This document shows positions 34,082 to 42,359 of a stretch of DNA of 64,000 bases, one piece after another. Each line of letters begins with the position of its first letter. Positions within the stretch are counted from its first letter, which is position 1. The translations under genes and the position numbers were made by a program. Under the pieces are notes generated by a model. It was not told the origin of the DNA and did no database searches. It saw only the letters and a program-made list of their open reading frames with translations. Origin of the DNA: an uncultured Treponema sp. (GTDB lineage: Bacteria; Spirochaetota; Spirochaetia; Treponematales; Treponemataceae). The stretch covers positions 38,326-102,325 of the forward strand of contig CALHVG010000035.1 in assembly GCA_938039145.1 (NCBI GenBank), given 5' to 3'.

Positions 34082-34813
34082 ATGATGAGCGAAATCTCTA
34101 TAAGCGAACAAAAAACGCTTGCCGCAAGGACAGCCGTAGAAACTCTTTTAAAAAAAGGTATTATATCAAGCGGAATGAAAATAGGGCTGGGGACAGGCTC
34201 GACGGCTCTTCCCGCCGTAAAAAGGCTTAGCGAATACATAAAGGACGGAACCCTAAAAGGCATAAAAGCGGTGGCGACAAGTTTTCAGACCGAAAACGCC
34301 TGCGCAGACTTGGATATACCAGTTTTTTCATTCAGGGACAGAAAAATAGACGGACAGCTTGACCTTGCGATAGACGGAGCCGACGAAATAGACGAAAAAA
34401 ACAATCTCATAAAAGGAGGAGGCGCCGCTCTCCTCAGAGAAAAAATAGTCGCATACAATTCAAAAATATTCGTGGTCGTGGCGGATTCTTCTAAATCCGT
34501 AAAAACCCTTGGGACGAAATTCCCCTTGCCCGTCGAAATAATTCCCGAAGCATATTGTCCCATAAAAAAACGGCTTGAAGAATTCGGTGCAAAAATCACG
34601 CTCCGTGAAGGCGTAAAAAAATGCGGACCTGTAATCACGGACAACGGAAACCAAATCATCGACTGCATTTGGGAAAATCCTGTTGCCCCCGAAATATTCG
34701 AAGACAAAATAAACGGAATTCCCGGCGTTGTGGAAACGGGTTTTTTCACAAAAAATAAGCCAATTGCGTTCATCGCAAAACCAGACGGAACTGTAGAAAT
34801 TCGAGGTCTTTAA
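34082..34813 (+). CDS. rpiA: ribose-5-phosphate isomerase A
   Basis: Interconverts ribose-5-phosphate and ribulose-5-phosphate, the latter also a RibB substrate. Motifs: GLGTGSTA (phosphate loop), AVATSFQTENA (usually TSxQT), LAIDGADEID with the catalytic Asp pair, KGGGAALLREKIVA with the catalytic Glu and Lys, ADSSKSVKTLG and FPLPVEIIPEA. 243 aa is slightly longer than the E. coli enzyme (219). AAGAAGG precedes tandem ATG codons at 34082 and 34085; either could start it. It is 13 bp after aroDE and 1 bp before the pseudouridine synthase gene, so co-transcribed. Confidence 0.96.
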   Translation: MMSEISISEQKTLAARTAVETLLKKGIISSGMKIGLGTGSTALPAVKRLSEYIKDGTLKGIKAVATSFQTENACADLDIPVFSFRDRKIDGQLDLAIDGADEIDEKNNLIKGGGAALLREKIVAYNSKIFVVVADSSKSVKTLGTKFPLPVEIIPEAYCPIKKRLEEFGAKITLREGVKKCGPVITDNGNQIIDCIWENPVAPEIFEDKINGIPGVVETGFFTKNKPIAFIAKPDGTVEIRGL

Positions 34814-34814
34814 A

Positions 34815-36173
34815 ATGTTTCCTCCGTTCGACGAACAGGAAGCCTATCTTTTGTGCAAAAAAATCATCGAAGGACTGGAGTCCGGTTCTGTCAGGATGGT
34901 GCAATCCGCCGTGCAAAGCAAAGATCGTATCGGGCAAGGTGTCATGATTGGCGCGGCAATCTGCAAAAATCCGGAAGGAAAAACGGTGATGCTATGCACA
35001 GTTTCGGGAATTTCAAAAAAACTGGAAATCCCCGACGATTTTTCGGAAGAAAAAATATTTTTTGTGCCGCCCATAGTTTCTCAAGAAAAAATAAACGCCG
35101 CGCTTTTTGAAAACGACAAAGAAATCCATGTGCTGACGGACAAAATAAACGAACTGAAAGAAAGCCGCCGCATCGAAAAAGCCAAGTGCAAATCCATGGG
35201 CGACCAAGAAAAATCCCTTAGAGAAAAACGAAGCGTCCTTACTTCAAAATCATTGAACGCAGTCTACGACCTTTACAATTTTCATTGCATAGACGGGAAA
35301 ATGCGAAAACTAACGGAAATCTGCAAGAAAAAACTTCCGCCAATGGGAACGGGCGACTGTTCCGCACCCAAACTTTTGGATTATGCGTTCAAATCGGGTT
35401 TTACAGTCCTTAGCTTATGCGAAGTTTTTTACGGCGGAAAAAATTCCACGAAAATCGCAGGAAAAACATACGCTCCGTGCGACGAACGCTGTGCTTTAAT
35501 TCTTCCATCAATGCTCGGACTAAAAATAATTTACAGAGACAGCGACATCGTGGTCGTTGAAAAACAAAGCGGACTTTTGAGCGTTCCCGGTCGCGGCGAA
35601 GAAAAGCAGGATTCCGTCGCAAGCAGAATCAGAAAACTTTTTCCGGATTGCATAGCGCAACCTTCGGTTCACAGGCTCGATATGGAAACATCGGGGCTTA
35701 TGGTTCTTGCCTTCACAAAAGAAGCGCACAAGGAATTGAGCCGACAATTCGAAGAAAAAAAAGTATATAAAGAATACACGGCTCTTCTTGACGGAAAAAT
35801 CCATGAGCAAAAAGGAACTCTCACTCTCTATTTTAGGCTGGATGTAGAAAACCGTCCTCATCAGATTTGGGACGAATTGCACGGAAAAAAAGCTGTCACG
35901 GAATTCGAAAAAATCGGAGAAGAAGAATATACCGCGCCCTGCGGCTCAAAACGGACAGTAAGCCGAATAAAATTCGTTCCGCATACAGGAAGAACGCATC
36001 AACTCAGACTTGCAAGCGCAGATATCCACGGACTAAAAACGCCAATCATCGGAGACAGCCTTTACGGAAAATGCGACGAAGGAGAACGCCTGATGTTGCA
36101 CGCAAAAATACTGGAATTTAGGCATCCTTCAACGGGAAAACGGCTTCGGTTTGAATCTCCTGAACAATTTTAA
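34815..36173 (+). CDS. RluA-family pseudouridine synthase with N-terminal extension
   Basis: The catalytic domain occupies about residues 235-452: LKIIYRDSDIVVVEKQSGLL, VHRLDMETSGLMVLAFTKEA (catalytic Asp), EYTALLDGKI, PHTGRTHQLRLAS and IIGDSLYG. The first ~230 residues are unlike RluA. They include a helical Lys/Glu-rich region (VLTDKINELKESRRIEKAKC) and cysteine-containing stretches (FHCIDGKMRKLTEICKKKLP, GTGDCSAPKLLDYA). Similarly long RluA-type proteins exist in other bacteria, but I cannot assign the extension a function. It starts 1 bp after rpiA. It is the second RluA-type gene in the window, so different RNA targets are likely. Confidence 0.88.
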   Translation: MFPPFDEQEAYLLCKKIIEGLESGSVRMVQSAVQSKDRIGQGVMIGAAICKNPEGKTVMLCTVSGISKKLEIPDDFSEEKIFFVPPIVSQEKINAALFENDKEIHVLTDKINELKESRRIEKAKCKSMGDQEKSLREKRSVLTSKSLNAVYDLYNFHCIDGKMRKLTEICKKKLPPMGTGDCSAPKLLDYAFKSGFTVLSLCEVFYGGKNSTKIAGKTYAPCDERCALILPSMLGLKIIYRDSDIVVVEKQSGLLSVPGRGEEKQDSVASRIRKLFPDCIAQPSVHRLDMETSGLMVLAFTKEAHKELSRQFEEKKVYKEYTALLDGKIHEQKGTLTLYFRLDVENRPHQIWDELHGKKAVTEFEKIGEEEYTAPCGSKRTVSRIKFVPHTGRTHQLRLASADIHGLKTPIIGDSLYGKCDEGERLMLHAKILEFRHPSTGKRLRFESPEQF

Positions 36174-36297
36174 ATAACGAGCGGATTTTCACAAAACCTC
36201 GAAAAAAATGGCTGAAAACCACCGCTTTTTGGATAGCGCATACAAATTTTCAGATTTTTCCGAATCGTTCATAATTTCATGCCAACGGACATTTTTA

Positions 36298-36326
36298 TTG
36301 AAAAAACAAGGTTCTCATGTTAATAT
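36298..36326 (+). promoter_or_regulatory. predicted promoter, leaderless start of the symporter gene
   Basis: TTGAAA (36298-36303), 17-bp spacer, TAATAT (36321-36326) with extended TGt, then 7 nt to the ATG at 36334. No Shine-Dalgarno. Confidence 0.75.
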
Positions 36327-36333
36327 CTGCCCT

Positions 36334-37779
36334 ATGTTTGACACAATCATTAACAAAATCGATGACATTGTTTGGGGACTTCCCACAATCGTTCTTATAC
36401 TTACCACAGGAATTCTGCTTACAATCCGTTTGCGCGGCATTCAGTTTTCAAAACTTGCGCTGGGATTCAAAACTCTTTTCGGAGAACATTCGGGAAAAGG
36501 CGAAGTTACTCCGTTTCAGGCACTATGCACCGCCCTTTCGGCTACAATCGGAACGGGAAACATCGTGGGTGTCGCCACAGCCATAGCGGGCGGAGGACCG
36601 GGCGCTCTTTTCTGGATGTGGCTTGCGGCTCTGGTAGGAACGGCTACCAAATACACGGAATGTATGCTCGCTCTTAAATACCGTGAACACGCAGACGACG
36701 GACACGTTTTGGGCGGCCCTTTTTACACAATCGAAAAAGGAATGAAAGAACGCACGGGCTTAAACTGGAAATGGCTTGCGATATTATTTTCGATATTCGG
36801 AGTATGCGTGGGGCTGTTCGGAATCGGAACATTCACCCAAATAAACGGAATCACGTCCGCAGTGAACAATGCGATAGATCCTGCGAACAGGCATGTGGCG
36901 TTCAAACTTTTCGGAAACGACTACACATGGGCGGTCGTAATCGCAGGAATTGTCATAACGCTTGGAGTTGCTTTAGTCGTAATCGGCGGATTGAAAAGAA
37001 TTTCACGGGTTGCAGAAAAAATTGTTCCGGCGATGGCTGTAATATACGTGTTTTTGGGAGTTTCCGTCCTTATCATGAACGCAACCCATATTCCTTTAGC
37101 ATTTGCCACAATTTTCAAGAACGCTTTCGGTTGGCAAGCCGCCGCCGGAGGCGCATTGGGCTGGACGTTCAAACAGGTAACGGACTCAATGCAAAAAGGT
37201 GTCGCACGAGGAATTTTTTCGAATGAAGCGGGATTAGGTTCTGCTCCTATAGCAGCTGCCGCCGCACAGACGGACGAGCCTGTCGTTCAGGGCTTAATAT
37301 CAATGCTCGGAACATTCATAGACACGATAATAATTTGCACAATGACAGGACTTGCAATTGTAATTGCATTCTACACAGGACCTGAAGCGACGGGTGCGGA
37401 AGGTCTGAAAGGAATCGCGTTGACATCAGCCGCATTTTCAAAAGTTTTGGGCGGAGACGGACATTCCGTTCAGTTCCTGCTTATGATTTGCCTTATATTT
37501 TTTGCGTTCACTACAATTTTAGGTTGGGACTATTATTCGGAAAAATGCCTTGAATATCTGACCCACGGAAATATGACCGCCGTAAAAGTTTTCAGATGGA
37601 TTTACATACTGGCTGTTTTTATCGGACCGTACTTCACGATAAGCCAAGTTTGGACTATAGCGGACATAACGAACGGACTTATGGCGATTCCGAACTGCAT
37701 TTCGCTGATAGTATTGAGCGGAGTTGCGGCAAGGGAAACAAAGGCATACTTCAAAGACTCGGAAAAACTTGCAGCGTAG
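36334..37779 (+). CDS. alanine/glycine:cation symporter (AGCS family)
   Basis: Sodium-coupled alanine or glycine importer with about 11 helices in 481 aa. Hallmarks: VWGLPTIVLILTTGILLTIR at the N-terminus, ALCTALSATIGTGNIVGVAT, GGPGALFWMWLAALVGTATK, GGPFYTIEKGM, RGIFSNEAGLGSAPIAAAAA and TTILGWDYYSEKCLEYL. The start is ATG 36334, matching the family N-terminus MFDTIINKIDDIVWG and the promoter directly before it. A longer frame from 36208 has no family similarity in its first 42 residues and is rejected. Monocistronic; followed by the repeat-bearing gap. Confidence 0.95.
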   Translation: MFDTIINKIDDIVWGLPTIVLILTTGILLTIRLRGIQFSKLALGFKTLFGEHSGKGEVTPFQALCTALSATIGTGNIVGVATAIAGGGPGALFWMWLAALVGTATKYTECMLALKYREHADDGHVLGGPFYTIEKGMKERTGLNWKWLAILFSIFGVCVGLFGIGTFTQINGITSAVNNAIDPANRHVAFKLFGNDYTWAVVIAGIVITLGVALVVIGGLKRISRVAEKIVPAMAVIYVFLGVSVLIMNATHIPLAFATIFKNAFGWQAAAGGALGWTFKQVTDSMQKGVARGIFSNEAGLGSAPIAAAAAQTDEPVVQGLISMLGTFIDTIIICTMTGLAIVIAFYTGPEATGAEGLKGIALTSAAFSKVLGGDGHSVQFLLMICLIFFAFTTILGWDYYSEKCLEYLTHGNMTAVKVFRWIYILAVFIGPYFTISQVWTIADITNGLMAIPNCISLIVLSGVAARETKAYFKDSEKLAA

Positions 37780-37816
37780 AACTCTTTATTTTCGTCTTGC
37801 AATTTTTTGTGCTGTC

Positions 37817-38008
37817 TAAAATTCGGCAGTTTTCGGACTGTTAAGTTTTGAAAATTGCCGAATTCGTGCGAAAAAGTGCATTCGTAAAGCAGAGATTTTT
37901 TTTGCAGAACGGTAAATTCGGCAATTTTTCGGAATGCTAAGTTTTGAAAATTGCTGCATTTGTGTAAAAAACTGAATTCGTAAAGCAGAGATTTTTTGCA
38001 AACTCAAA
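37817..38008. repeat. tandem 96-bp hairpin repeat, 2 copies
   Basis: Two copies offset by 96 bp, starting near 37817 and 37913. Shared words include TAAGTTTTGAAAATTGC and TTCGTAAAGCAGAGATTTTT. The first copy folds into a 14-bp stem (37821-37834 with 37850-37863, one wobble); the second has a degenerate version. Spacing and divergence do not fit CRISPR. Confidence 0.75.
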
Positions 38009-38365
38009 AGTGTTTTTAGCCGCAGTATTTTTGTTGCGGAAAATAAATATTTTTTAAAACGGTGATTTTTATTGAACGGCGGATTTTAATATTCCAGCAA
38101 AAATCGATAATGCGCTTTTCCGTCTGTTTTGATTCCGGCTTTGCGTTTGATGAAAAATTGCATTTGTAAATCAGAGTTTTTTTTGCAAATTCAAAAGTGT
38201 TTTTTAGCCGCAGTATTTTTGTTGCGGAAAATGAATATTTTCTAAAACGCTGATTTTTATTTGAACGGCGGATTTAAATATTTCGGATAAAATCGATAAC
38301 GCGCTTTTCCGTCTAATTTGATTCCGGATTTGCTTTTGATGAAAAATCGCGATTTTCTTTATAAA
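37996..38365. repeat. 187-bp direct repeat, 2 copies
   Basis: Copies begin at 37996 and 38183 (TTGCAAAyTCAAAAGTG) and stay closely similar to about 38365. Shared blocks: TAGCCGCAGTATTTTTGTTG (a short CCGCA/TGCGG hairpin), TGATTTTTAT, GAACGGCGGATTT, GCGCTTTTCCGTCT and TTTGATGAAAAAT. The end of the first copy repeats the GTAAAnCAGAG word of the adjoining 96-bp units. Confidence 0.8.
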
Positions 38366-38519
38366 TCCGGAATCGGGAAGTCTGCAATCTTTTTGCCGTT
38401 CGCTTTTCAGCTTGGATTTTTAATCAAAATCCGTTTTGCCGTATCTTGGAATTGTTTAAAAACTTCTGCGCGAAATGCAGATTTCGGTAAAAATCCGTTT
38501 CCGCAAAAATCCGTGCGTT

Positions 38520-40514
38520 TTATGCTTTGTTTTTTTTCTTGAATTTGTTGATTATTTCGGTGGGAAGCATTTCTTTCAGATTCTGCAAGTTCAGCGAAAA
38601 AGTCTGCTGCTCTTGGAACATGGCTGAAATCTGTTTTTGGTAAATTTCGTTTATTTTGTAGCGTATTATTTCCTGCTTTGCACTTAGTTCAACGCCTACT
38701 TCAAAAGGTTTTTCGATAAAAGCGAATTTTCCGATTTTCTCAAAGGGCTTGAATCCGTTTTTCTGCGTTATAAGATTTTCGAATTCTTTAAAGATTATTT
38801 CTCTTATTTTTTCGTCTTTCAGGATTGCATCGAAGTCCTTTTGAACGATTCCGTTTTCTTTTGCCGCCTCGATGATTTTTTCTTTCTGCGGAATTATAAG
38901 AACGCCGAGCGTGTTTTGGTCCTGCCCCACGACCACGGCTTGTGCGATGTACGGGGATTCTGCGAGTTTACATTCGATTGGAAACGGTTCTACGTTCTCT
39001 CCGGACCTTAGAACGATTGTGTCTTTTGCCCTGCCTTTTACGATGACTTCACCGTCTATGGTTTGCACCACAAGGTCACCGGTGTTGAACCAGCCGTCTT
39101 TTATAAAATTTTCCGTAAGTTCCGGGCGACGATAATACCCGCTCATAACGTTTTTTCCTTTTATGTAAAGCACGCCTTTTTCGCCGCTTTTGCACGGTTT
39201 TCCTTGCAGCGATATGACTTTTGCCTTGCAGTACGGAAGAACCTTTCCGATTGTTCCAAGAACAGGTTTTTTGGGATTCCTTATGCAGCATATCGGTGCG
39301 GTTTCTGTAAGACCGTAGACTTCGACCAAACTTATCCCGATTGAATTGAAAAATCTGTCCACTTTTGGGGGAAGCCCCCCTCCACCTGACATTCCAAGTT
39401 TGAATTTTCCGCCAAGAATTTCTTTTATTTCTGCGTAAAATTTATTTCCGAGCAATTTAAACGGATAAATGAAGAAAATCGGAACATACAACAATTTGCT
39501 TGCCGCCGCCGAAAGAAAATTCCGCTTTTTGAACAATTTGTTCCGTCCAAGAATTACATTTTTGAGTTTCAGGATTGCCATTGCGGCGTTTGTGGAAAGA
39601 TTAAAAATCAACGCTCTTCGTTTTGAATTTTTTACGCATTGTTTTTTGATTTGATTTGCAATCGCATCCCAAAGCCTGGGGACGCAAGCCATAAATTCCG
39701 GAGAGATTTTTTTCATATCGTCCAAAATCATTCCGGCAATCGGTTTTGAATAGCAGATTGCCGCTCCGATGTAAAGAAGCACATATTCCATTTCTCTTTC
39801 GTATACGTGCCACACAGGAAGGACACTCAACGCTTTGCATTCGCGCCCAAGGGACATCGTAATCGCCGCATCCCTTAGTTGACATATAAAATTCAAGTGC
39901 GAAAGTTGCACACCTTTTGGAACTCCTGTAGTTCCCGACGTGAATATTATTGTTGCCGTGTCTTCCTGCTTTCCGTCCGAAAGAAGTTTTTCTACAATTC
40001 CGGGATTTTTTCTTCGGAAGCTTTTTCCGTTTTCAAGGATTTTTTCGAACGAAAAGATTTTTACGCCTTTCGATTCGAGCGAAGTTTTGTCAACGCCTTT
40101 TTCATCGATAAGAATTACGTTTTTTATTTCGGGAACGGCTTCCATACATTCAAGCAATTTTTTGAATCCGAAAACGTTTTCAAGGACTATGGTTTTACAT
40201 TCGGCAAAACTTAAAATGTATGAAAGGTCTTTTACCGTCGCCTCGCTTCCTCTGGGAATGTCAGCGCAACCGATAGTCATTATTCCAAGACTTGTAACAA
40301 ACCATTCTTTTCTGTTGTCGCTTATAAGTCCTATGCGCTCTCCTTTTTCCGTTCCGATTGAAAGAAGACCTGCGCCAAAGTAAAGCACGGACTGAAAAAG
40401 TTCCATGTACGTTACCGGCTGGAATCGCTTTGCGCCGTCTTTATAAAATTGCACGGGAGCATTTGGAATGGACTTTGCTTTTTCAAGGAGCAGCTGGGGA
40501 ATCGTATAAAACAT
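38520..40514 (-). CDS. long-chain acyl-CoA synthetase (AMP-forming, FadD-like)
   Basis: Activates fatty acids to acyl-CoA through acyl-AMP. Motifs: TIIFTSGTTGVPKGVQLSHL (P-loop-like A3), VLPVWHVYEREMEYVLLYIG, MSGGGGLPPKVDRFFNSIGI, VEVYGLTETAP, DGWFNTGDLV and VKGRAKDTIVLRSGENVEPF. Typical of long-chain synthetases, which couple exogenous fatty acids to phospholipid synthesis; treponemes commonly depend on host or environmental fatty acids (background, not shown here). ATG 40514 (FYTIPQLLLEKAK onward, 664 aa) is preferred to TTG 40580, which lies inside a predicted operator. Its ribosome binding site is weak (GGCGGA, about 8 nt). A promoter and palindromic site lie directly upstream. Confidence 0.93.
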   Translation of the reverse strand: MFYTIPQLLLEKAKSIPNAPVQFYKDGAKRFQPVTYMELFQSVLYFGAGLLSIGTEKGERIGLISDNRKEWFVTSLGIMTIGCADIPRGSEATVKDLSYILSFAECKTIVLENVFGFKKLLECMEAVPEIKNVILIDEKGVDKTSLESKGVKIFSFEKILENGKSFRRKNPGIVEKLLSDGKQEDTATIIFTSGTTGVPKGVQLSHLNFICQLRDAAITMSLGRECKALSVLPVWHVYEREMEYVLLYIGAAICYSKPIAGMILDDMKKISPEFMACVPRLWDAIANQIKKQCVKNSKRRALIFNLSTNAAMAILKLKNVILGRNKLFKKRNFLSAAASKLLYVPIFFIYPFKLLGNKFYAEIKEILGGKFKLGMSGGGGLPPKVDRFFNSIGISLVEVYGLTETAPICCIRNPKKPVLGTIGKVLPYCKAKVISLQGKPCKSGEKGVLYIKGKNVMSGYYRRPELTENFIKDGWFNTGDLVVQTIDGEVIVKGRAKDTIVLRSGENVEPFPIECKLAESPYIAQAVVVGQDQNTLGVLIIPQKEKIIEAAKENGIVQKDFDAILKDEKIREIIFKEFENLITQKNGFKPFEKIGKFAFIEKPFEVGVELSAKQEIIRYKINEIYQKQISAMFQEQQTFSLNLQNLKEMLPTEIINKFKKKNKA

Positions 40515-40553
40515 ATTGGAATCCGCCTGTTCGTTCTTGTTTTTGCAAATGTA

Positions 40554-40582
40554 AATTGACAAAAAATGTAATAGTGTCAATT
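40554..40582. promoter_or_regulatory. palindromic operator candidate upstream of acyl-CoA synthetase
   Basis: Perfect 8-bp inverted repeat AATTGACA (40554-40561) and TGTCAATT (40575-40582), 13 bp apart. It would lie from about +1 to +29 of the predicted transcript, a placement typical of repressor sites. Confidence 0.6.
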
Positions 40583-40588
40583 TCTTGC

Positions 40589-40617
40589 AATATACATTTT
40601 TTATTCTATAAAATCAA
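40589..40617 (-). promoter_or_regulatory. predicted promoter of the acyl-CoA synthetase gene
   Basis: Minus strand: TTGATT (40612-40617), 17-bp spacer, TATATT (40589-40594). The predicted start is near 40582, giving a leader of about 67 nt. Confidence 0.6.
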
Positions 40618-40764
40618 GACGATAAAATTTTCGGTTGAACGGCATATCTGGTGGGAACTAAAAAATTTGTTTTCCGGAACTTGATTTTTCTTGCCGGGGA
40701 AAAAAATCATCGGTTTTCCGAATTTTATCGTTCGCTTCAATGAGTTTTGTTCGCCTTTTATGAA

Positions 40765-40793
40765 TTGAAAATAAATTTTTCTTTCAGTATATT
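40765..40793 (+). promoter_or_regulatory. predicted promoter of the clpP operon
   Basis: TTGAAA (40765-40770), 17-bp spacer, TATATT (40788-40793). The leader is about 30 nt and includes a Shine-Dalgarno, so this operon uses conventional initiation. Confidence 0.65.
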
Positions 40794-40829
40794 GTTAATA
40801 TCAAAATTTAGTATTTGGTGGAAGGTTTG

Positions 40830-41444
40830 ATGAAAGATAAGTATTTTTCTCCGTTGTGCGATGACGAAAAGCAAAAAAAAGACGCTGAAACTGCCGGAGA
40901 CCCGCTTGCGGAAAAATTTTTAAAGACCAGGCAGATTCTTCTTTCGGGCGAAGTAAACAAAGAATTGGCTGACAAGGTTGTAAAGCAGCTTCTTCTTCTT
41001 GAAGCCGACGACGCAAAAAAAACGATATATATGTACATAGATTCTCCGGGCGGTGATGTTGATGCGGGGTTTGCGATATTCGACATGATTCGCTTTGTCT
41101 CCTGTCCTGTTGTGCTTGTCGGAATGGGGCTTATAGCGAGTGCCGCCGCCCTGATTCTTCTTGCCGTGGAAAAGGAGCGTAGGCTTGCCCTTCCGAATAG
41201 CCGTTATCTGATTCATCAGCCGATGAGCGGAATGCGCGGGGTTGCCACGGACATAGAAATTCATGCAAAAGAAATGGCTAAGACCAAGGAAAGCATAAAC
41301 CGGATTATTTCCGAGCAGACGGGAAAGCCTTTTGAGCAGGTTGAAAAAGACACCGACAGGGATTATTGGCTTAGTGCTGCGGAGGCGATTGAATACGGAC
41401 TTGTAAGCAAAATTGTGGCTAGTCGTTCGGAACTGAAAAAATAG
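40830..41444 (+). CDS. clpP: ATP-dependent Clp protease proteolytic subunit
   Basis: Serine protease forming the proteolytic barrel that works with a Clp ATPase. The triad is visible: Ser104 in GMGLIASAAALILLA, His129 in SRYLIHQPMSGM, and the Asp of KDTDRDYWLSAAEAIEYGLV (about 174). TIYMYIDSPGGDVDAGFAIF forms the oxyanion strand. The nucleophile context IASAA differs from the common AASMG, so this may be a second, divergent ClpP paralogue. ATG 40830 is chosen because GGAAGG lies 4-5 nt upstream (an in-frame GTG-like start at 40815 does not). 204 aa. It leads an operon with the next two genes; no Clp ATPase is adjacent. Confidence 0.92.
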   Translation: MKDKYFSPLCDDEKQKKDAETAGDPLAEKFLKTRQILLSGEVNKELADKVVKQLLLLEADDAKKTIYMYIDSPGGDVDAGFAIFDMIRFVSCPVVLVGMGLIASAAALILLAVEKERRLALPNSRYLIHQPMSGMRGVATDIEIHAKEMAKTKESINRIISEQTGKPFEQVEKDTDRDYWLSAAEAIEYGLVSKIVASRSELKK

Positions 41445-41445
41445 C

Positions 41446-42333
41446 ATGGTATTTTTGCTGACCGGTTCGCTGTCCGAAAAAATTGTTCGGGCAATGGAAA
41501 ATCAGGAAGAGAAATTCTTGCTTTGTGCGGAAAACTTGACTCTTGTTTCAGCAAAAACGGCGAATGTGGATGATGAAAATTATTACAGTTTGCCGGAATG
41601 GGATTCTTCCAGCGGTTTTGAACTTCGCGAGGATTTTGTGGCTTCGCTTCAGAATCCTATGGCGCATGACAAACTTCAGGCGGTGCTTCATTCTGGCAGG
41701 GGGGTGTTCAGAAATTTTAAAGACGAGTTAAAAAAAAATCCGGTCATAGAACGACAATGGCATATTTTTAAGAACAAAAAAATGCTTGAGAAGGTGGGAG
41801 ACTGGTACAACGGTTTAAGAGAAATCTGGGGATTGGAAAAACTTGATTTTGCTCCGGAAGACAACGAGTATATTCTTTTGGACGATTTCACGTTTATTCC
41901 GTACACAAAATCGGATTCTCAGATAATTTGCGGCATAGCGGATACGGCGGATGATTTTGAAGGCAATTTGCCGTCGCAGGTAAAGGATGCCGTTCATGAA
42001 TTGTGGCGGCGGAATTTTTTGTTTGGAGATTCATTGAGCCAGACCGGTTTTATCTGCAACACGTTGTCAAACGAATTTGCTGGTTGCATAACAGCCGCAC
42101 CGGTTTCAAAAAGGACGGAAAAAATTATGATTTTGACGAGTTTTTTCGTTCCTGAGAAATTTAGAGGATTGGGAATAGGCACGGAACTTTTGAATAAGTG
42201 CCTTTCAGATTTGAAAACCCTGAAAAAAGAGGGGATTCTGCTTTTAAACACTATAATACCCGATTCAATGGAGTCGTTGTTGTTAAATTCGGGCTTCCGC
42301 AAAGTGGGGTCGGGGTATTTGGCAGAAATATAG
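41446..42333 (+). CDS. UPF0158-like domain fused to a GNAT acetyltransferase
   Basis: Two-domain protein of 295 aa. Residues about 1-150 match the UPF0158 pattern: acidic, with YYSLPEWDSSSGFELREDFV, FKDELKKNPVIERQWHIFKN and WYNGLREIWGLEKLDF. Residues about 155-295 are a GNAT acetyltransferase: VHELWRRNFLFGDS, ILTSFFVPEKFRGLGIGTEL (the acetyl-CoA loop RGLGIGTE) and SLLLNSGFRKVGSGYLAE. Acetylation target unknown. It begins 1 bp after the clpP stop, so it is probably translationally coupled and may act in protein quality control. Domain recognition is good; biological role is inference. Confidence 0.8.
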   Translation: MVFLLTGSLSEKIVRAMENQEEKFLLCAENLTLVSAKTANVDDENYYSLPEWDSSSGFELREDFVASLQNPMAHDKLQAVLHSGRGVFRNFKDELKKNPVIERQWHIFKNKKMLEKVGDWYNGLREIWGLEKLDFAPEDNEYILLDDFTFIPYTKSDSQIICGIADTADDFEGNLPSQVKDAVHELWRRNFLFGDSLSQTGFICNTLSNEFAGCITAAPVSKRTEKIMILTSFFVPEKFRGLGIGTELLNKCLSDLKTLKKEGILLLNTIIPDSMESLLLNSGFRKVGSGYLAEI

Positions 42334-42359
42334 CGATAAACAATAAGGAGTAAATTATT

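Larger units (their letters stand above)
37780..38519. other. 740-bp convergent gap with internal repeats
   Basis: No credible gene on either strand. It contains two families of direct repeats (37817-38365) and, towards the acyl-CoA synthetase end, AT-rich sequence with several copies of words such as AAAATCCG, but no clear T-followed terminator. Confidence 0.7.

Noticed and set aside
36208..36333. N-terminal extension of the alanine/sodium symporter
   Set aside because: The extension has no family similarity, while the later ATG matches the family N-terminus and lies 7 nt from a good promoter.
37816..38365. Repeats considered as a CRISPR array
   Set aside because: Units are 96 and 187 bp, diverged and contiguous, with no short identical repeats separated by unique spacers and no cas genes.
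40515..40580. Upstream start for the acyl-CoA synthetase
   Set aside because: The TTG at 40580 lies in the palindromic operator and the added residues do not resemble the family.
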